Shown: positions 20,285 through 30,238, numbered from the stretch's first letter. The stretch: DNA of 64,000 nucleotides from Saccharomyces uvarum (GCA_947243795.1 OX365931.1:496001-560000); one strand, 5' to 3'. Notes: generated by a model from the letters alone, not told the origin. Numbers and translations are program-made.

Positions 20285-22990
20285 CTAGTTTATTTTTTTG
20301 TCAATTAAGTGCGATAGAATCTCTCTTGGTGTATAATATTGCATTTTTACATGTTTAGCAACAGCTATCCATTCGGGCCCGTAAATTGGTTCATATTGGT
20401 CGAATAACTTATAAAGTTCAACGGGATTCTTTTTCAATTTTGCATATGTTCTAAATAACCAAACCCATGTGTCTCCATAAACTGGGGATTTCTTCATTGC
20501 TCTTTCTAACCATTTTAATGATGTTTGATACTGAGTTTCTCTGTAGAAAGATATTCCAATTTCCAAAAGAACCCTATGATCATTTTGCGTTCTTTTCAAT
20601 GCGTCTTGAAAAATGGTCTTTCTTGATGAACTTTTCTTTCCATAGTTCAACAACTTGATTTGTTCTACCCAAACTAGTGCATCGTTTGGGAAATGTTGTA
20701 ATGCCTGTATTGTGAGCAATTCTGCCTGATCTAAGTTCCCAAGTCTTATCTCCATTTGAACTTTCGCGATGTAGAATAATGCGTCATTACCGTTTTTCAA
20801 AAGTCCTCTATCTAAAATGGATCTTGCCCGTATTGGATTTTTGAGATCTATTTCATCAATTTTTGATAACGATACCCATAGTAAGGGACAATTGGGGATT
20901 TCCCTTGTCCCTGATAAATAGGTTTGTCTAGCTAACTCGATATTGCCGATGGAATGATAAATTTGACCCAATTGTAAGAAAAACTTGTGACAATTACGAA
21001 AACCAGTTGAACATTTTTCATTCAAAATTTCAATGGCTTGGCTCGTAAAGCCTTGATACCGTAGAAAGTTAACATATTTATAATACAAACGTTCTATGCC
21101 ATTTACATGGGGATCACTTAAGGCTTGGAAAGTCTGAAGGAAGAACTCTTGCATTTTATCAAATTGTGACGATTGGCCTAAAAGTTTTATCTTGAAAAAG
21201 CGTACGTCTAAATGGTTCGGTACAAAACCTATAATTTGGTCAACTAAATTTAGTGTCTGTTCGATGTCTCCTTTATGCGCCCTCCAATATTCGTGCACAT
21301 ACATCATAAACAAACTGGGGCTTTCTTCTATGATGATTGCTCGCGTATAATCACTGTTCTTGGAAGAAAATAATAATTCTTGAAAGAACACTAATAATTC
21401 TTCAATTTTATTGTGGCCTTCAGCGGCAGTCTTTAGTCTAGACCAAAGCGCTACATTACAAGGATCCCATTGAATAAGTTTTTTCAAGACAGCAGTTTTC
21501 ACCATTGAATCTGCCATCTTTTCCAGTGTTTCATCAACGTTTTTCAATTCGGCACAATCGCTGGAACTTTCTTTAAGCGATTCCAACAGGGCATAAACAA
21601 CGGCCTGGCATGTCAATTTTGAATCAGGTGTATCACTCAGAGCTTCTGCACGATCAAGCCATGTAGATAAAGTAATTTTGTACCCATTTTTGGAAAGTTC
21701 CGATAAACCTTTCTTCAGTAAATCGACTAACTTGTTTACACCTAAGTTTGGATTGTTACCTTCTTCTAATAGTGCAGCCAAGATCCAAATCTCTGGTTCC
21801 TGTGGTAAAGCTTTCCTACTGCAATTCAAAGTTTTCTTAGCATCACCATAGTTTTGGAGGTTAATATACGCAGTTAAGAGGTCCATACTTTGTGGAATCA
21901 GCCGAGTGGCCTTTTCTAAAATTTTTAATGCTTGCATTTTGTCAGTTTCAAAACTTATAGCCAATTTCCATAACTGTTCATCTCGAGGAAGTTCTTGAAG
22001 TGCTTTTCTTACTACTCTGTACTTGTTAACGGTTGTACTTTCTAAATCAATGGCTTTGAACCACAGCGATGGGGATGTTGCATTGAACTTGATCGCTGTT
22101 GCTACTAAAGTTTTACAATAATGAATATCAGACTCGTGTAACCTAATATTTTCCAGCCAAACGTCGGGACTTTTGGGGCACTCTTGGCAACCATTTTCGA
22201 TCAGTTTTTTTGCTACTGAAAACTTCCTGGCCTTCTCTTCTAATCTGGCAGAGGCTATCCAACCCTGAGGATTTGTTGAATCTGCCTTTCTGTATGACTT
22301 TAAAATAGTCCGCATTTTCTGCAAATCTTCCAATGTCGCGTCTGAGATGGAATTTGCTCTATCGTTTTCTAAATCTTTCAGATAGCTTAGCGTATCAGTA
22401 GCAGTACTCGATTTATTTGCCTGGATCTGACCGGTAGTATACTTGGTTATCTCTGAAATGTTTGCATCTATTTGAGATTGCAGCAGCTTTTCACGTTCCT
22501 CGGTTAGCTTATTTAAATCAACATTGCCCTGTATTAGTGAATCAGGCGCAGCATAAGTCTTCCTGTTAAGTTGCTCTTGAATTCTATTTCTTTTGTTCCT
22601 TCTCGTAAAATCAGTAGCGTCTGGAATATTCATCCATTCATCCTCAGTTACAGTAGTCAATGATTCTTTTAGATCTGCAAATTGCGTTTTCACAGCGGAG
22701 CCATCTGCTTCATCGTTATCCTTATTCCCACCGTTTCTTTTCTTTTTATTTTGTGCTAATTTTAGCTCAAGCGTTTCAAATACTTTTGCAGCCTCTTCAT
22801 CTTCGTGGTTTTCAGTCTGACGTTGTTGATTAGACCTGATGTCTTCACGGTATCGTTTTGGTATCCTTCTGTCTCCATCATCATTAAAGACCTTTCTCTT
22901 TTCCTTGGTTGAAAATCCTGTAGCACCACGACCAATACCTGGTACATAACCTGCCGGCGGCTCTTGATCCAAAAAGAATGGTTTCTCCAT
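20285..22990 (-). CDS. PRP6: Prp6, U4/U6-U5 tri-snRNP splicing factor
   Basis: The 901-residue protein begins with the PRP1/Prp6 N-terminal domain (FFLDQEPPAGYVPGIGRGAT), which contacts the tri-snRNP. From about residue 215 to the C-terminus it consists of HAT/TPR-like helical repeats, with recurrent W...A patterns such as NPQGWIASARLEEKA and SPDVWLENIRLHES. Prp6 bridges U5 and U4/U6 snRNPs and is needed for pre-mRNA splicing in the nucleus. Length is near the S. cerevisiae protein and the gene order matches YBR055C. Confidence 0.97.
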   Translation of the reverse strand: MEKPFFLDQEPPAGYVPGIGRGATGFSTKEKRKVFNDDGDRRIPKRYREDIRSNQQRQTENHEDEEAAKVFETLELKLAQNKKKRNGGNKDNDEADGSAVKTQFADLKESLTTVTEDEWMNIPDATDFTRRNKRNRIQEQLNRKTYAAPDSLIQGNVDLNKLTEEREKLLQSQIDANISEITKYTTGQIQANKSSTATDTLSYLKDLENDRANSISDATLEDLQKMRTILKSYRKADSTNPQGWIASARLEEKARKFSVAKKLIENGCQECPKSPDVWLENIRLHESDIHYCKTLVATAIKFNATSPSLWFKAIDLESTTVNKYRVVRKALQELPRDEQLWKLAISFETDKMQALKILEKATRLIPQSMDLLTAYINLQNYGDAKKTLNCSRKALPQEPEIWILAALLEEGNNPNLGVNKLVDLLKKGLSELSKNGYKITLSTWLDRAEALSDTPDSKLTCQAVVYALLESLKESSSDCAELKNVDETLEKMADSMVKTAVLKKLIQWDPCNVALWSRLKTAAEGHNKIEELLVFFQELLFSSKNSDYTRAIIIEESPSLFMMYVHEYWRAHKGDIEQTLNLVDQIIGFVPNHLDVRFFKIKLLGQSSQFDKMQEFFLQTFQALSDPHVNGIERLYYKYVNFLRYQGFTSQAIEILNEKCSTGFRNCHKFFLQLGQIYHSIGNIELARQTYLSGTREIPNCPLLWVSLSKIDEIDLKNPIRARSILDRGLLKNGNDALFYIAKVQMEIRLGNLDQAELLTIQALQHFPNDALVWVEQIKLLNYGKKSSSRKTIFQDALKRTQNDHRVLLEIGISFYRETQYQTSLKWLERAMKKSPVYGDTWVWLFRTYAKLKKNPVELYKLFDQYEPIYGPEWIAVAKHVKMQYYTPREILSHLIDKKIN

Positions 22991-23299
22991 GAAGGTGTTG
23001 TTTTTCTCTTTGTTATAGAGTATCTTTATCTTAACTCATTTAGTATATACTTTGAGAAGTTTTTCATGCTTTTTTGCCTGTTAAAACAATCCAATTGCAC
23101 TACTTTCATTTTGGTTAGTTGAACCTAGTCAAAATCGCTCCAATAAAGAGAGGAGTTTAGCTGAAACACCTTCTGGTAGCCAAAAGGAAAGAAGATGCAT
23201 TCTTTCCGAATCCTGCTTGTTTGCAAACAGGACTTGAAAGTGTAGGTATTTTATATCTTACTAGCCAAGCCAGAACTTCAAAATGGTATCAATTTGTAT
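22991..23299. other. Intergenic: PRP6 promoter and Leu tRNA 5' flank
   Basis: About 310 bp, AT-rich, upstream of both the leftward PRP6 gene and the rightward tRNA gene. No further feature is recognised. Confidence 0.5.
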
Positions 23300-23383
23300 G
23301 GAGGGTTGGCCGAGTGGTCTAAGGCGGCAGACTTAAGATCTGTTGGACGGTTGTCCGCGCGAGTTCGAATCTCGCATCCTTCA
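23300..23383 (+). tRNA. tL(UAA): tRNA-Leu (anticodon UAA)
   Basis: An 84 nt class II tRNA gene with a long variable arm. The acceptor stem GGAGGGT pairs with ATCCTTC, followed by discriminator A. The A box is TGGCCGAGTGG and the B box is GAGTTCGAATCTC. The anticodon loop is within AGACTTAAGATCT, giving anticodon TAA. A T run follows soon downstream. There is no intron. The place between PRP6 and the glucosidase-like gene matches S. cerevisiae chromosome II. Confidence 0.96.
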
Positions 23384-23554
23384 TTATTTTTTGCAGATAT
23401 TCTTTAGGGGCTGAAAAACGCAAAAAAATAAGGGAAACCTGGTGAATGGGATTGAGATATAAAACAAGCCCAGAATGATGCCAAGAAAAATTAATTAAGG
23501 AAAACATTGTCCGTCTCCCACAAGAATAAGTAATTGACCAAGAATTTATACACA

Positions 23555-25060
23555 ATGTTCAGTTCACTAAAAAACAAGTTTGAGCATCTTAAGGTATCTG
23601 AAAAGGGAGGTGAACAATTATCTACAACGTTACCAAAATTACCATCCTCAAAGGACCTCGATAAGTCGACTATCTATAAGTACCGTTATAATTATGGTGT
23701 AAATTTGGGCGCATTGTTTGTACTAGAGCCATGGATCTTTTCGAAAGAAACTGTGTGCACTGTGGACAGTAAAGAATATGACTGTGAATTTGATGCAATT
23801 TCTCACCAGTTGAAAAAGCATTCCAATGAAGACGTTGCGAAATTATTGAGTGAACATTACAAGAAATACATCGATCGAATTGACTGGAAATGGCTCTCAG
23901 AAGATGCTCATATTACGGCATTAAGAATTCCAATTGGATATTGGCACGTCGAAAACGGGAAACATTTAGATTCGTTACCGTTCGCCCCATTGAAAAAGGT
24001 TTACGAACTAGCCAAGCCTTGGGAGCAACTTGCTGGCTTAATCGACACGGCCAAGAAAAATAACATTGGTGTGTTAATCGATATACATGGTCTGCCAGGG
24101 GGTGCGAACTCCGATTCGCACAGTGGCTCTAAGAATTGTGAAGCTGGATTTTTCCAAAAGGAAAAATATATGACCAAAGTTTACAAAGATATTTTACCCG
24201 CGATTGTTGAAACGATGACTTTGAAAAATGAGAACGTTATTGGTCTTCAAGTGGTTAATGAAGCATGCTTTGATAATAATGCCAAGGGTCAAAAATTCTA
24301 CTATTCAGAGGCTATCAACACCATTGAAAAGCTTCAGCCTGGTTTGCCTGTGGTGATATCTGACGGTTGGTGGCCCCAACAATGGGCGGACTGGGTCAAA
24401 GAAAAGAATTTCAGCGAGACAGTGGTCATCGATTCTCATGTATACCGCTGCTTTTCTGATTCTGATAAGTCCAAGGATGCCAACGCAATTATAAAAGATT
24501 TACCTAACACTGTGAATTTCCCCCGCGATGATGCTGATTATACTGTCGGTGAATTTTCTGGTGTTCTTGATGGACAAACTTGGGACAAAACTTCTGGTGA
24601 CAGGGATTCTACGGTTCAGAAGTACGTACAAACTCAAGCAAGTGTCTTTTCTCATGTGGCCAGTTGGGGTTGGTTTTTTTGGACACTGCAATTTGAGTAT
24701 GGTGATGGGGGTGAATGGGGGTTAGCTCCCATGATGCAATTAGGAAATCTACCAAAACGTCCTCACGATGATTGTTTCCAAATCGATAAGAAGAAAATAG
24801 ACTCTATGATTCAAGAACACGAGGCGTATTGGGACGGTAAGGGTAATAACTTTGAGCATTGGAGATTTGAGGATGGCATAAATACAGCCGCTAACGACAT
24901 AATCGCTTTCAGAAGGTTTGACAATTCTTTAATTGGGAGATGGCATTCCTGGAAATCGCAAAGAAGAGCTGAATACGTTTCCGCCAAGAAAGACAGTAAA
25001 TTCATGTGGGAGTGGGATCAAGGCTATCAACGTGGATTAGACGAGTTCAATAGGTACTAA
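23555..25060 (+). CDS. GH5 glucan beta-1,3-glucosidase-like protein (YBR056W-like)
   Basis: A 501-residue protein starting MFSSLKNKFEHLKVSEKGG at the first ATG; upstream codons in frame have no ATG. It has the glycoside hydrolase family 5 (exo-1,3-beta-glucanase) fold. YNYGVNLGALFVLEPWIF begins the barrel, DAHITALRIPIGYW follows, then GVLIDIHGLPGGANSDSHSG. The acid/base motif is LQVVNEACFDNN and the nucleophile region is YTVGEFSGVLDG. No signal peptide is visible, so unlike Exg1 it is probably intracellular. The substrate is not established. It matches YBR056W in length and place. Confidence 0.92.
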   Translation: MFSSLKNKFEHLKVSEKGGEQLSTTLPKLPSSKDLDKSTIYKYRYNYGVNLGALFVLEPWIFSKETVCTVDSKEYDCEFDAISHQLKKHSNEDVAKLLSEHYKKYIDRIDWKWLSEDAHITALRIPIGYWHVENGKHLDSLPFAPLKKVYELAKPWEQLAGLIDTAKKNNIGVLIDIHGLPGGANSDSHSGSKNCEAGFFQKEKYMTKVYKDILPAIVETMTLKNENVIGLQVVNEACFDNNAKGQKFYYSEAINTIEKLQPGLPVVISDGWWPQQWADWVKEKNFSETVVIDSHVYRCFSDSDKSKDANAIIKDLPNTVNFPRDDADYTVGEFSGVLDGQTWDKTSGDRDSTVQKYVQTQASVFSHVASWGWFFWTLQFEYGDGGEWGLAPMMQLGNLPKRPHDDCFQIDKKKIDSMIQEHEAYWDGKGNNFEHWRFEDGINTAANDIIAFRRFDNSLIGRWHSWKSQRRAEYVSAKKDSKFMWEWDQGYQRGLDEFNRY

Positions 25061-25108
25061 ACAAATTTAGATATGGATATATAGTGAAAACTGACTTTTT
25101 TTTTTAAC

Positions 25109-25933
25109 ATGTTACCTCGTATAAGTAAGTGGGTATCGTATTGCTTCCCCGCGGCCTGCTTTTTAATTGGTTCTTGGCTGAGAATACTGCGCATCAAACT
25201 AGGGCTACTCATAATTTTCAACGGGCTAAACTTGGCTTGCTGTTTTCTTGGCATACAACAAGGTATTTTCAATAGTGCCAATATAACACTAACCAAGATG
25301 CATCGAGAAAAAGATCATTCCTCTCAAATGATATACTGCGCATTGAAACCCTTTCCTCATGAAAATTTGCAACTACCAAATACACCTAAATTTTTGCTAT
25401 ACCAAAACCTATCAAAATATAAACAAGATGCAATAAAGGAAGTACGGGAATTCAGTACAACTATAAAAAGTAAAAACTGCATTATCGTAAAAGAAAAAGA
25501 CTTGTTTCTTGCTCAATTGGAGAATATCCTTCCATCCAAATATGACATAGATATAGGCGACATCAGAGAAGAATATGACGATTTGCCATCTGATACCAAA
25601 ATTTGCATTTCATTCGAGAGTTACTTTGACAAAGCTCAAATTTTGCACTGTGTTGAAAATCAGATCGCATGGGCAAACTCCAACAGTTTGGAACATATTA
25701 AGGACTCAAAGATTCAAAAAATCGACGAAGCTAAACAAGAAACTTTGAGAAAGCTTAAAGTGGTGCCAGGCGATACCGCTGATGAAGGTGATTTCTTACC
25801 ATCTAGAGAGAAAAACGAGGAAGCAACGAGTGCGCTCAATGAAATAAATATGGATGAACTAAAAAAAATTTGGGGAAGCCCTGTACATCTTATAAAAGCT
25901 GTATCTAAAGGATACAGGACACAAGACGTGTGA
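25109..25933 (+). CDS. Unrecognised 274-residue protein with two N-terminal membrane segments
   Basis: An ATG-initiated ORF of 274 codons whose start lies only 48 bp after the stop of the glucosidase-like gene, in the same direction. I do not recognise the product and know of no S. cerevisiae gene at this place. Two hydrophobic stretches (about residues 8-25, WVSYCFPAACFLIGSWL, and 30-50, LGLLIIFNGLNLACCFLGI) suggest a membrane hairpin with short basic ends. The rest is a soluble, Lys/Glu-rich, probably helical domain with an acidic segment at about 225-255. Length and ordinary amino-acid make-up argue against a chance ORF in about 37% GC DNA. It could be an ancestral gene lost from S. cerevisiae, or lineage-specific. 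No function is proposed. Confidence 0.7.
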   Translation: MLPRISKWVSYCFPAACFLIGSWLRILRIKLGLLIIFNGLNLACCFLGIQQGIFNSANITLTKMHREKDHSSQMIYCALKPFPHENLQLPNTPKFLLYQNLSKYKQDAIKEVREFSTTIKSKNCIIVKEKDLFLAQLENILPSKYDIDIGDIREEYDDLPSDTKICISFESYFDKAQILHCVENQIAWANSNSLEHIKDSKIQKIDEAKQETLRKLKVVPGDTADEGDFLPSREKNEEATSALNEINMDELKKIWGSPVHLIKAVSKGYRTQDV

Positions 25934-26919
25934 TCGTCTAACGGATTTCGTTATAGTGATATGAGAAGGGGAAGGGACTCCATATTCTTAAGCCTGATTA
26001 TAATGGAGCAACGACAGCGCTGACACCTGTAGATTAACGAAAAAGAAGGTTGCATGCAATTTTTTTTTCGTTTTATTGAGTTGAAATACTTTCAATTCAT
26101 AGCAATCATTTTAAAATGGTATTAGAACGCTTTCTGTTTGTAGTCTGAAAATAGTGCTAGAACAGCTTGTAAGTAAAAGCAGGGGCCGCTCTGAACGAAA
26201 CACATAGCTATATGGAAAAAGAAAGTAAATTTTCAAGCAAACTGTCCGATATATCCACGCATAACTTTGATGTCCACAGATTCAAGCTGCAATATTTCTA
26301 TACAGGCCTAGCTGTCTGTTTGATGAAAAATTCTGTCACGAGTAAAGTAGTTATGCCGCCGACAAGGCAAATTATGTAAAGCGATATGAGTGCAATTAGT
26401 CTAAGAGAATGCGCACAACCAAAAGCAAAATGTGCTTGGATGCAACGGTCTCTTTCAGTTTTTACTTGATAGAAGATCCCTTTCAAGTTGGTGTGGTGTA
26501 CGTAACAGAGGCGCTAGCGACGACGCTAAATGCGATAGTCCTGGCGGGAGGCATTGCCTGGAATGCTGTCAAGAGCTGGGCAGTGTGGAAGTGATGCTAG
26601 GAAGATACGGCCGTATGCGTGCTAAGGCGATATAAGACGCCATACTGTCCTGGGTAGTAACGCTGACGGCGCTTGGCCAGGTCACAGTGAGGTGCAAACG
26701 CAATCGACACAAGTCAACTCCCTGGCAAGTGGTCCAGTGCCACTAACCCTTTAAGTAATTACATAATTTAGAGCTTGCCATCGGCAAACCAGGTAAGAAC
26801 CACAGTTTATAATTTACTGAACGTCAGCGCCCTGGTAGCCCGCTAGCCCTGTTGCGAGTAGTTTGGAACCTATCAGTAGCAAAACCACTACGCTATTAGT
26901 GCTTTTTGAGGTACATAAA
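25934..26919. other. Intergenic, 1 kb, partly GC-richer, no clear gene
   Basis: AT-rich to about 26130, then of more balanced composition from about 26400 to 26880. Short frames encoding hydrophobic peptides occur on both strands at 26298-26594. The minus-strand frame lacks an ATG and the plus-strand one (26409-26594, 61 codons) is not recognised. S. cerevisiae has a short annotated gene, YBR056C-B, in this interval, but I cannot match it here. It may be the remains of a small gene or ordinary spacer. Confidence 0.4.
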
Positions 26920-27249
26920 TGTTGGAACAAGATTCAACTGTTGTCCATCTATCACTATTATATACGGTGTTAAAAGATGACATAAATTACAAGAGCAATA
27001 AATTAAGATTCAAACTGTCATCGAAATTAATGGAAGCTGAAGCGCAAGGATTGATATTGTAATAGGGTCAATGAATGATAACGTATAAAAAGATGAACAG
27101 AATCATTTATAATATTATGCAAAATTGCAGATTCCTTTTTGTGGATTCCTAACTCCATGAGGAGAATCTCTAGTATAATCTATATACGTAATATTATAAC
27201 ATTAAGAATTAATGGAATCCCAAAGATCATCACACAACTATAAAGCTCA
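26920..27249 (+). mobile_element. Solo LTR of Ty1/Ty2 (delta) type
   Basis: A 330 bp sequence starting TGTTGGAACAAGATTCAACT and ending with CTCA resembles the delta LTR of Ty1/Ty2 copia-type retrotransposons. The internal blocks TATATACGGTGTTA, GGAAGCTGAAGCGCAAGG, AATTGCAGATTCC and AATGGAATCCCAA occur in the expected order. No internal Ty coding region is attached, so this is a solo LTR left by recombination. ATAAA just before it and ATAAT just after are near-identical 5 bp target-site duplications. It lies about 125 bp upstream of the Gln tRNA gene, the preferred Ty1 target zone. Clear divergence from the canonical delta suggests an old fossil, or a different delta subfamily in this species. 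Confidence 0.88.
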
Positions 27250-27375
27250 ATAATAAAGACTCAAACCAGACTGATAACTGTGATTAGGGTCGATACCAGG
27301 AGAGGTACACTGGTCCTCTCTATCTTAGCACAAGTGTTAGGCAGCTCGTGTTTCAGTGACTATCATAAAATAACG

Positions 27376-27447
27376 GGTTTTATAGTGTAGTGGTTATCAC
27401 TTTCGGTTTTGATCCGGACAACCCCGGTTCGAATCCGGGTAAGACCT
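27376..27447 (+). tRNA. tQ(UUG): tRNA-Gln (anticodon UUG)
   Basis: A 72 nt cloverleaf. The acceptor stem GGTTTTA pairs with TAAGACC, followed by discriminator T. The A box is TAGTGTAGTGG and the B box is GGTTCGAATCC. The anticodon loop TTTTGAT gives anticodon TTG. No intron; a T-rich stretch follows. A tRNA-Gln(UUG) sits in the same interval of S. cerevisiae chromosome II. Confidence 0.96.
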
Positions 27448-27812
27448 CTTTTTGCACCTTGCTTTTATTTTTCATTTTTCAAAAAGGCTCGACGGATGGA
27501 TCTTTGAGGCTGAGCCGTGCCGCCGCTAATGGAGGCGATAATAAGCCACCGCGGTACTGCGCCAGACAGAGATCCGTGAACGTCTTCTTGGCGTTTTTGT
27601 ATCTGGCATGGTCTGTCGCAGGGCGTCAATGCTGGGGCTTACCTATTTTTATCTTGGTACGTGTTCAGCCTCGAACAGCACTTTTAAAGGAAACATGAAT
27701 AATGTATAAAATACTTGCAACTACATAGGTTTGTAATTCTCTTCACTTTCGGTGGTCTTCCAGGATCCAAAGAGAAAACAATTGACCTCAACCACAAAGA
27801 AAACCATTTAAT
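27448..27812. other. Intergenic: tRNA-Gln 3' flank and promoter of CYSTM gene
   Basis: About 365 bp with the tRNA terminator T run and the promoter of the small Cys-rich gene. An ORF that crosses the tRNA has no ATG start and is not a gene. Confidence 0.5.
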
Positions 27813-28022
27813 ATGCCAATGAGACGCCAATACTACCAAGCACAACCAATGTACTATCAACCGCAACCTCAGCCCATATACATACAACAAGGCCCACCTC
27901 CACCTAGAAACGATTGCTGCTGTTGCTGTTGCAATTGCGGCGACTGCTGCTCAGCCATTGCCAACGTGTTATGCTGTCTCTGTTTAGTCGATCTATGTTG
28001 TGCCTGCACCGGCGGCATGTGA
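27813..28022 (+). CDS. CYSTM-family microprotein (YBR056W-A-like)
   Basis: A 69-residue protein with a Tyr/Pro/Gln-rich N-terminus (MPMRRQYYQAQPMYYQ) and a Cys-rich C-terminus (DCCCCCCNCGDCC then NVLCCLCLVDLCCACTGGM). This is the CYSTM layout: a short polar head and a Cys-rich, probably palmitoylated membrane-inserting tail. In S. cerevisiae YBR056W-A and its paralog YDR034W-B are plasma membrane microproteins linked to stress and metal ions. The first ATG gives full similarity. It is short, but the composition and place make it a confident gene. Confidence 0.93.
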   Translation: MPMRRQYYQAQPMYYQPQPQPIYIQQGPPPPRNDCCCCCCNCGDCCSAIANVLCCLCLVDLCCACTGGM

Positions 28023-28669
28023 TTAGCTACGTTTTAGCTTGTTGCCGCATCAACACATTCCCTCAACGCATACGACTTCACCTCCCTCTAACGGTTGCTA
28101 TGTATACTTGGTGACGCAGAGTATTCAGCTGTACGCATCAAGGCACAGCGAACAATATTCCGCCCATTCCTTTGAATTACAATGGTAATAAAAATCAAAT
28201 AGCATGCATTTCTTTCTTTAGGTGAAACACACTGCTGAATGTATTATATAACATGTAGAAAAATAATTTAACAGTATTTCTCTTTTAACATGTTCAATAT
28301 CATAAAAAAAAAAATGTCGTTGCCAAATGAAATCAGCAAAATATAATTGATGCTCGAAAACAGGCCATTTGCAACCTTGCCTTGGCACTTATGAAAAAAT
28401 CCGCGCATGCACAAGAATATATTTAGACAGCTTGAAAGTGAACATTTCAATGACGACTCGATGTGCTTAGAGTTCTTATAAAATGAAAGCGGAAAATATC
28501 AGATACGCCAAAAATAAAAGCATTAACCGCTCACACTGCCCTTTCTGAAAACAGAGATCATAATTCAATCGTCTGTATTAAACTTTCTTCAAAAGGGACA
28601 ACTTTCGACCAGTCTTCCAAGCACTGCAAAAAACAGTTCTCTTTTTCCTTTTTTTAGAAAAAGCTTTTA

Positions 28670-28717
<48 letters not shown>

Positions 28718-28776
28718 CGCATATTTTTTTTTTCAGTAACACTAGCTAGTTTGATTCCTTACAAAAAACGTTGATA
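28023..28776. other. Intergenic: convergent 3' ends of CYSTM gene and MUM2
   Basis: About 750 bp. It holds an AT dinucleotide microsatellite (listed separately) and T-rich termination sequence just downstream of MUM2. No gene is supported. Confidence 0.55.
28673..28712. repeat. (AT)20 microsatellite
   Basis: Forty bases of perfect AT repeat about 65 bp beyond the MUM2 stop. UAUAUA is also the yeast polyadenylation efficiency element, so the tract may act in MUM2 3' end formation. Confidence 0.95.
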
Positions 28777-29889
28777 TTAGTTTTCATTGTTACCAGTAGT
28801 CTCTTTTGAAGATATCTTCGTAGCCATCTGGGCCTCCAAAAATGCTATCTTTTCCCTCAATTCTAAATTTTCTTTTTTAGCCAACTGTAGTTCGATTTGA
28901 GTTTCTTTTGATCTGCCATAAGCCAACATCTTGGCCATTTCTTTGTTTTCATTGGTTAGATTCTCTAGCCTTACCACCATTTTATGAGCAATGGATTCTG
29001 CATCGTATCTCCCGTACTTGGTCACTGAATTTGTTGGGTTTAGCGCCAATGCAGTTAATATACTTTCTAAATTCTCCTTTGTGTCTGCTAACTCTTTCTC
29101 CTTTAGATGAAGAGATGATGAAAGCTTTCTAAATATGACTTCTAATGAAGCAGGCAACTCAAAAGCTTGGGGTACGTGGGAGTTTTCCTTTTCATACTTG
29201 TATTCGTTCTGCTTGTAATTTAAGCCGTCGTTAAAGATTTTCTTTAATTTTTGAATTTCATTTTCTAGTGATTCAATTTGGCTTTCCTTTATTTGTAGTT
29301 TCACTTCCATAGTTTCCATCCTTTCATCTTTGTTCGAATTTGTCTCGTTGCTGTTAACATTAGTCATTGGGAGAGTTGCTACATGATTGAAAGGAGTAAA
29401 TGAGTTTTTGAACGCCGTACTATTGATTGATGTTTTAGCAGTCATATTAGACATCGAAGACATTGAGTCGTTAGGATTTCCATTGGCCTCCTTGTTATTG
29501 TTCGACATATTACTCATTGGATCCAGCCAATAATCATTAGCAGTTGCCCCATTCATGATGTTATTGTGGTTGATAGTATTTATAGCTGGCGCCTGTGGTA
29601 CATTCTGATAGTTATAGGTATTCATTGATGTAGGCATGTTGAAGTTTGCGGAACCATTCAAGTTATGCTGTCCTGCTAGTGGATTAGCCGATGAACCTTG
29701 AGGAATCATGGTATTATTCAATTTATTAGACTGTGCTAACGGGTTCATTAGTCCCGGCCTGGCATCATTCCTTTCTCCAGCTTCGTATAACCCTTGCTGT
29801 TGTGATTGTTGGTGCGGGTGAAACGCCAAATTATTAAAGGACGTTTCCAACGAATGTTGGGGATCATAATCGTAAGTCATGTAATTCAT
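28777..29889 (-). CDS. MUM2: Mum2, subunit of the meiotic mRNA m6A methyltransferase complex
   Basis: The 370-residue protein has an Asn/Ser/Met/Gln-rich disordered N-terminal half ([20 protein letters not shown]) and a C-terminal coiled coil from about residue 195 to 360 ([20 protein letters not shown] onward). It is the yeast relative of WTAP/FIP37 and works with Ime4 and Slz1 to methylate adenosine in mRNA at meiotic entry. Length and place match YBR057C. The start is the first ATG of the frame. Confidence 0.94.
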   Translation of the reverse strand: MNYMTYDYDPQHSLETSFNNLAFHPHQQSQQQGLYEAGERNDARPGLMNPLAQSNKLNNTMIPQGSSANPLAGQHNLNGSANFNMPTSMNTYNYQNVPQAPAINTINHNNIMNGATANDYWLDPMSNMSNNNKEANGNPNDSMSSMSNMTAKTSINSTAFKNSFTPFNHVATLPMTNVNSNETNSNKDERMETMEVKLQIKESQIESLENEIQKLKKIFNDGLNYKQNEYKYEKENSHVPQAFELPASLEVIFRKLSSSLHLKEKELADTKENLESILTALALNPTNSVTKYGRYDAESIAHKMVVRLENLTNENKEMAKMLAYGRSKETQIELQLAKKENLELREKIAFLEAQMATKISSKETTGNNEN

Positions 29890-30238
29890 TTTTACAGTGC
29901 TGTTTGAAAACGTGCCGAACGTATATATAGGATGAGGTCAAGTCAAAATACAAAGTACCAAGCCAGCTGATTATCTTCTCTTTTGGTTTTGACTATACTT
30001 TGCTTTGCTTGCTCATTGTTTCATCAAACAATGTACTCTTCTCCAGTTTGATTTTTTAGCGGTGAAGGTACCAACCATCAGTAAAAAAAAAAAAAAAAAC
30101 TAAAAAAATAAAATAAGCACCAAAAAGAAGCAGTTAAATAATGGCCTATTATCAATATTAAAGCACGTACAAAGACACGGGAGCAGACAAGCTTGTAAAC
30201 ACACATATCAACACAAAAATATATACAGACAAACGCTT
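29890..30238. other. Intergenic: MUM2 promoter and UBP14 3' end
   Basis: About 350 bp, with an A run near 30084-30100. No regulatory site is recognised with confidence. Confidence 0.5.

Noticed and set aside
25020-25120. The 274-codon ORF as a spliced extension of the glucosidase-like gene
   Set aside because: A TACTAAAC-like sequence overlaps the stop codon, but there is no GTATGT-type donor nearby. The upstream protein already ends at the family's normal length.
27390-27698. 102-codon frame overlapping tRNA-Gln
   Set aside because: It starts at GTG inside the tRNA gene and crosses its terminator, so it is a chance frame.
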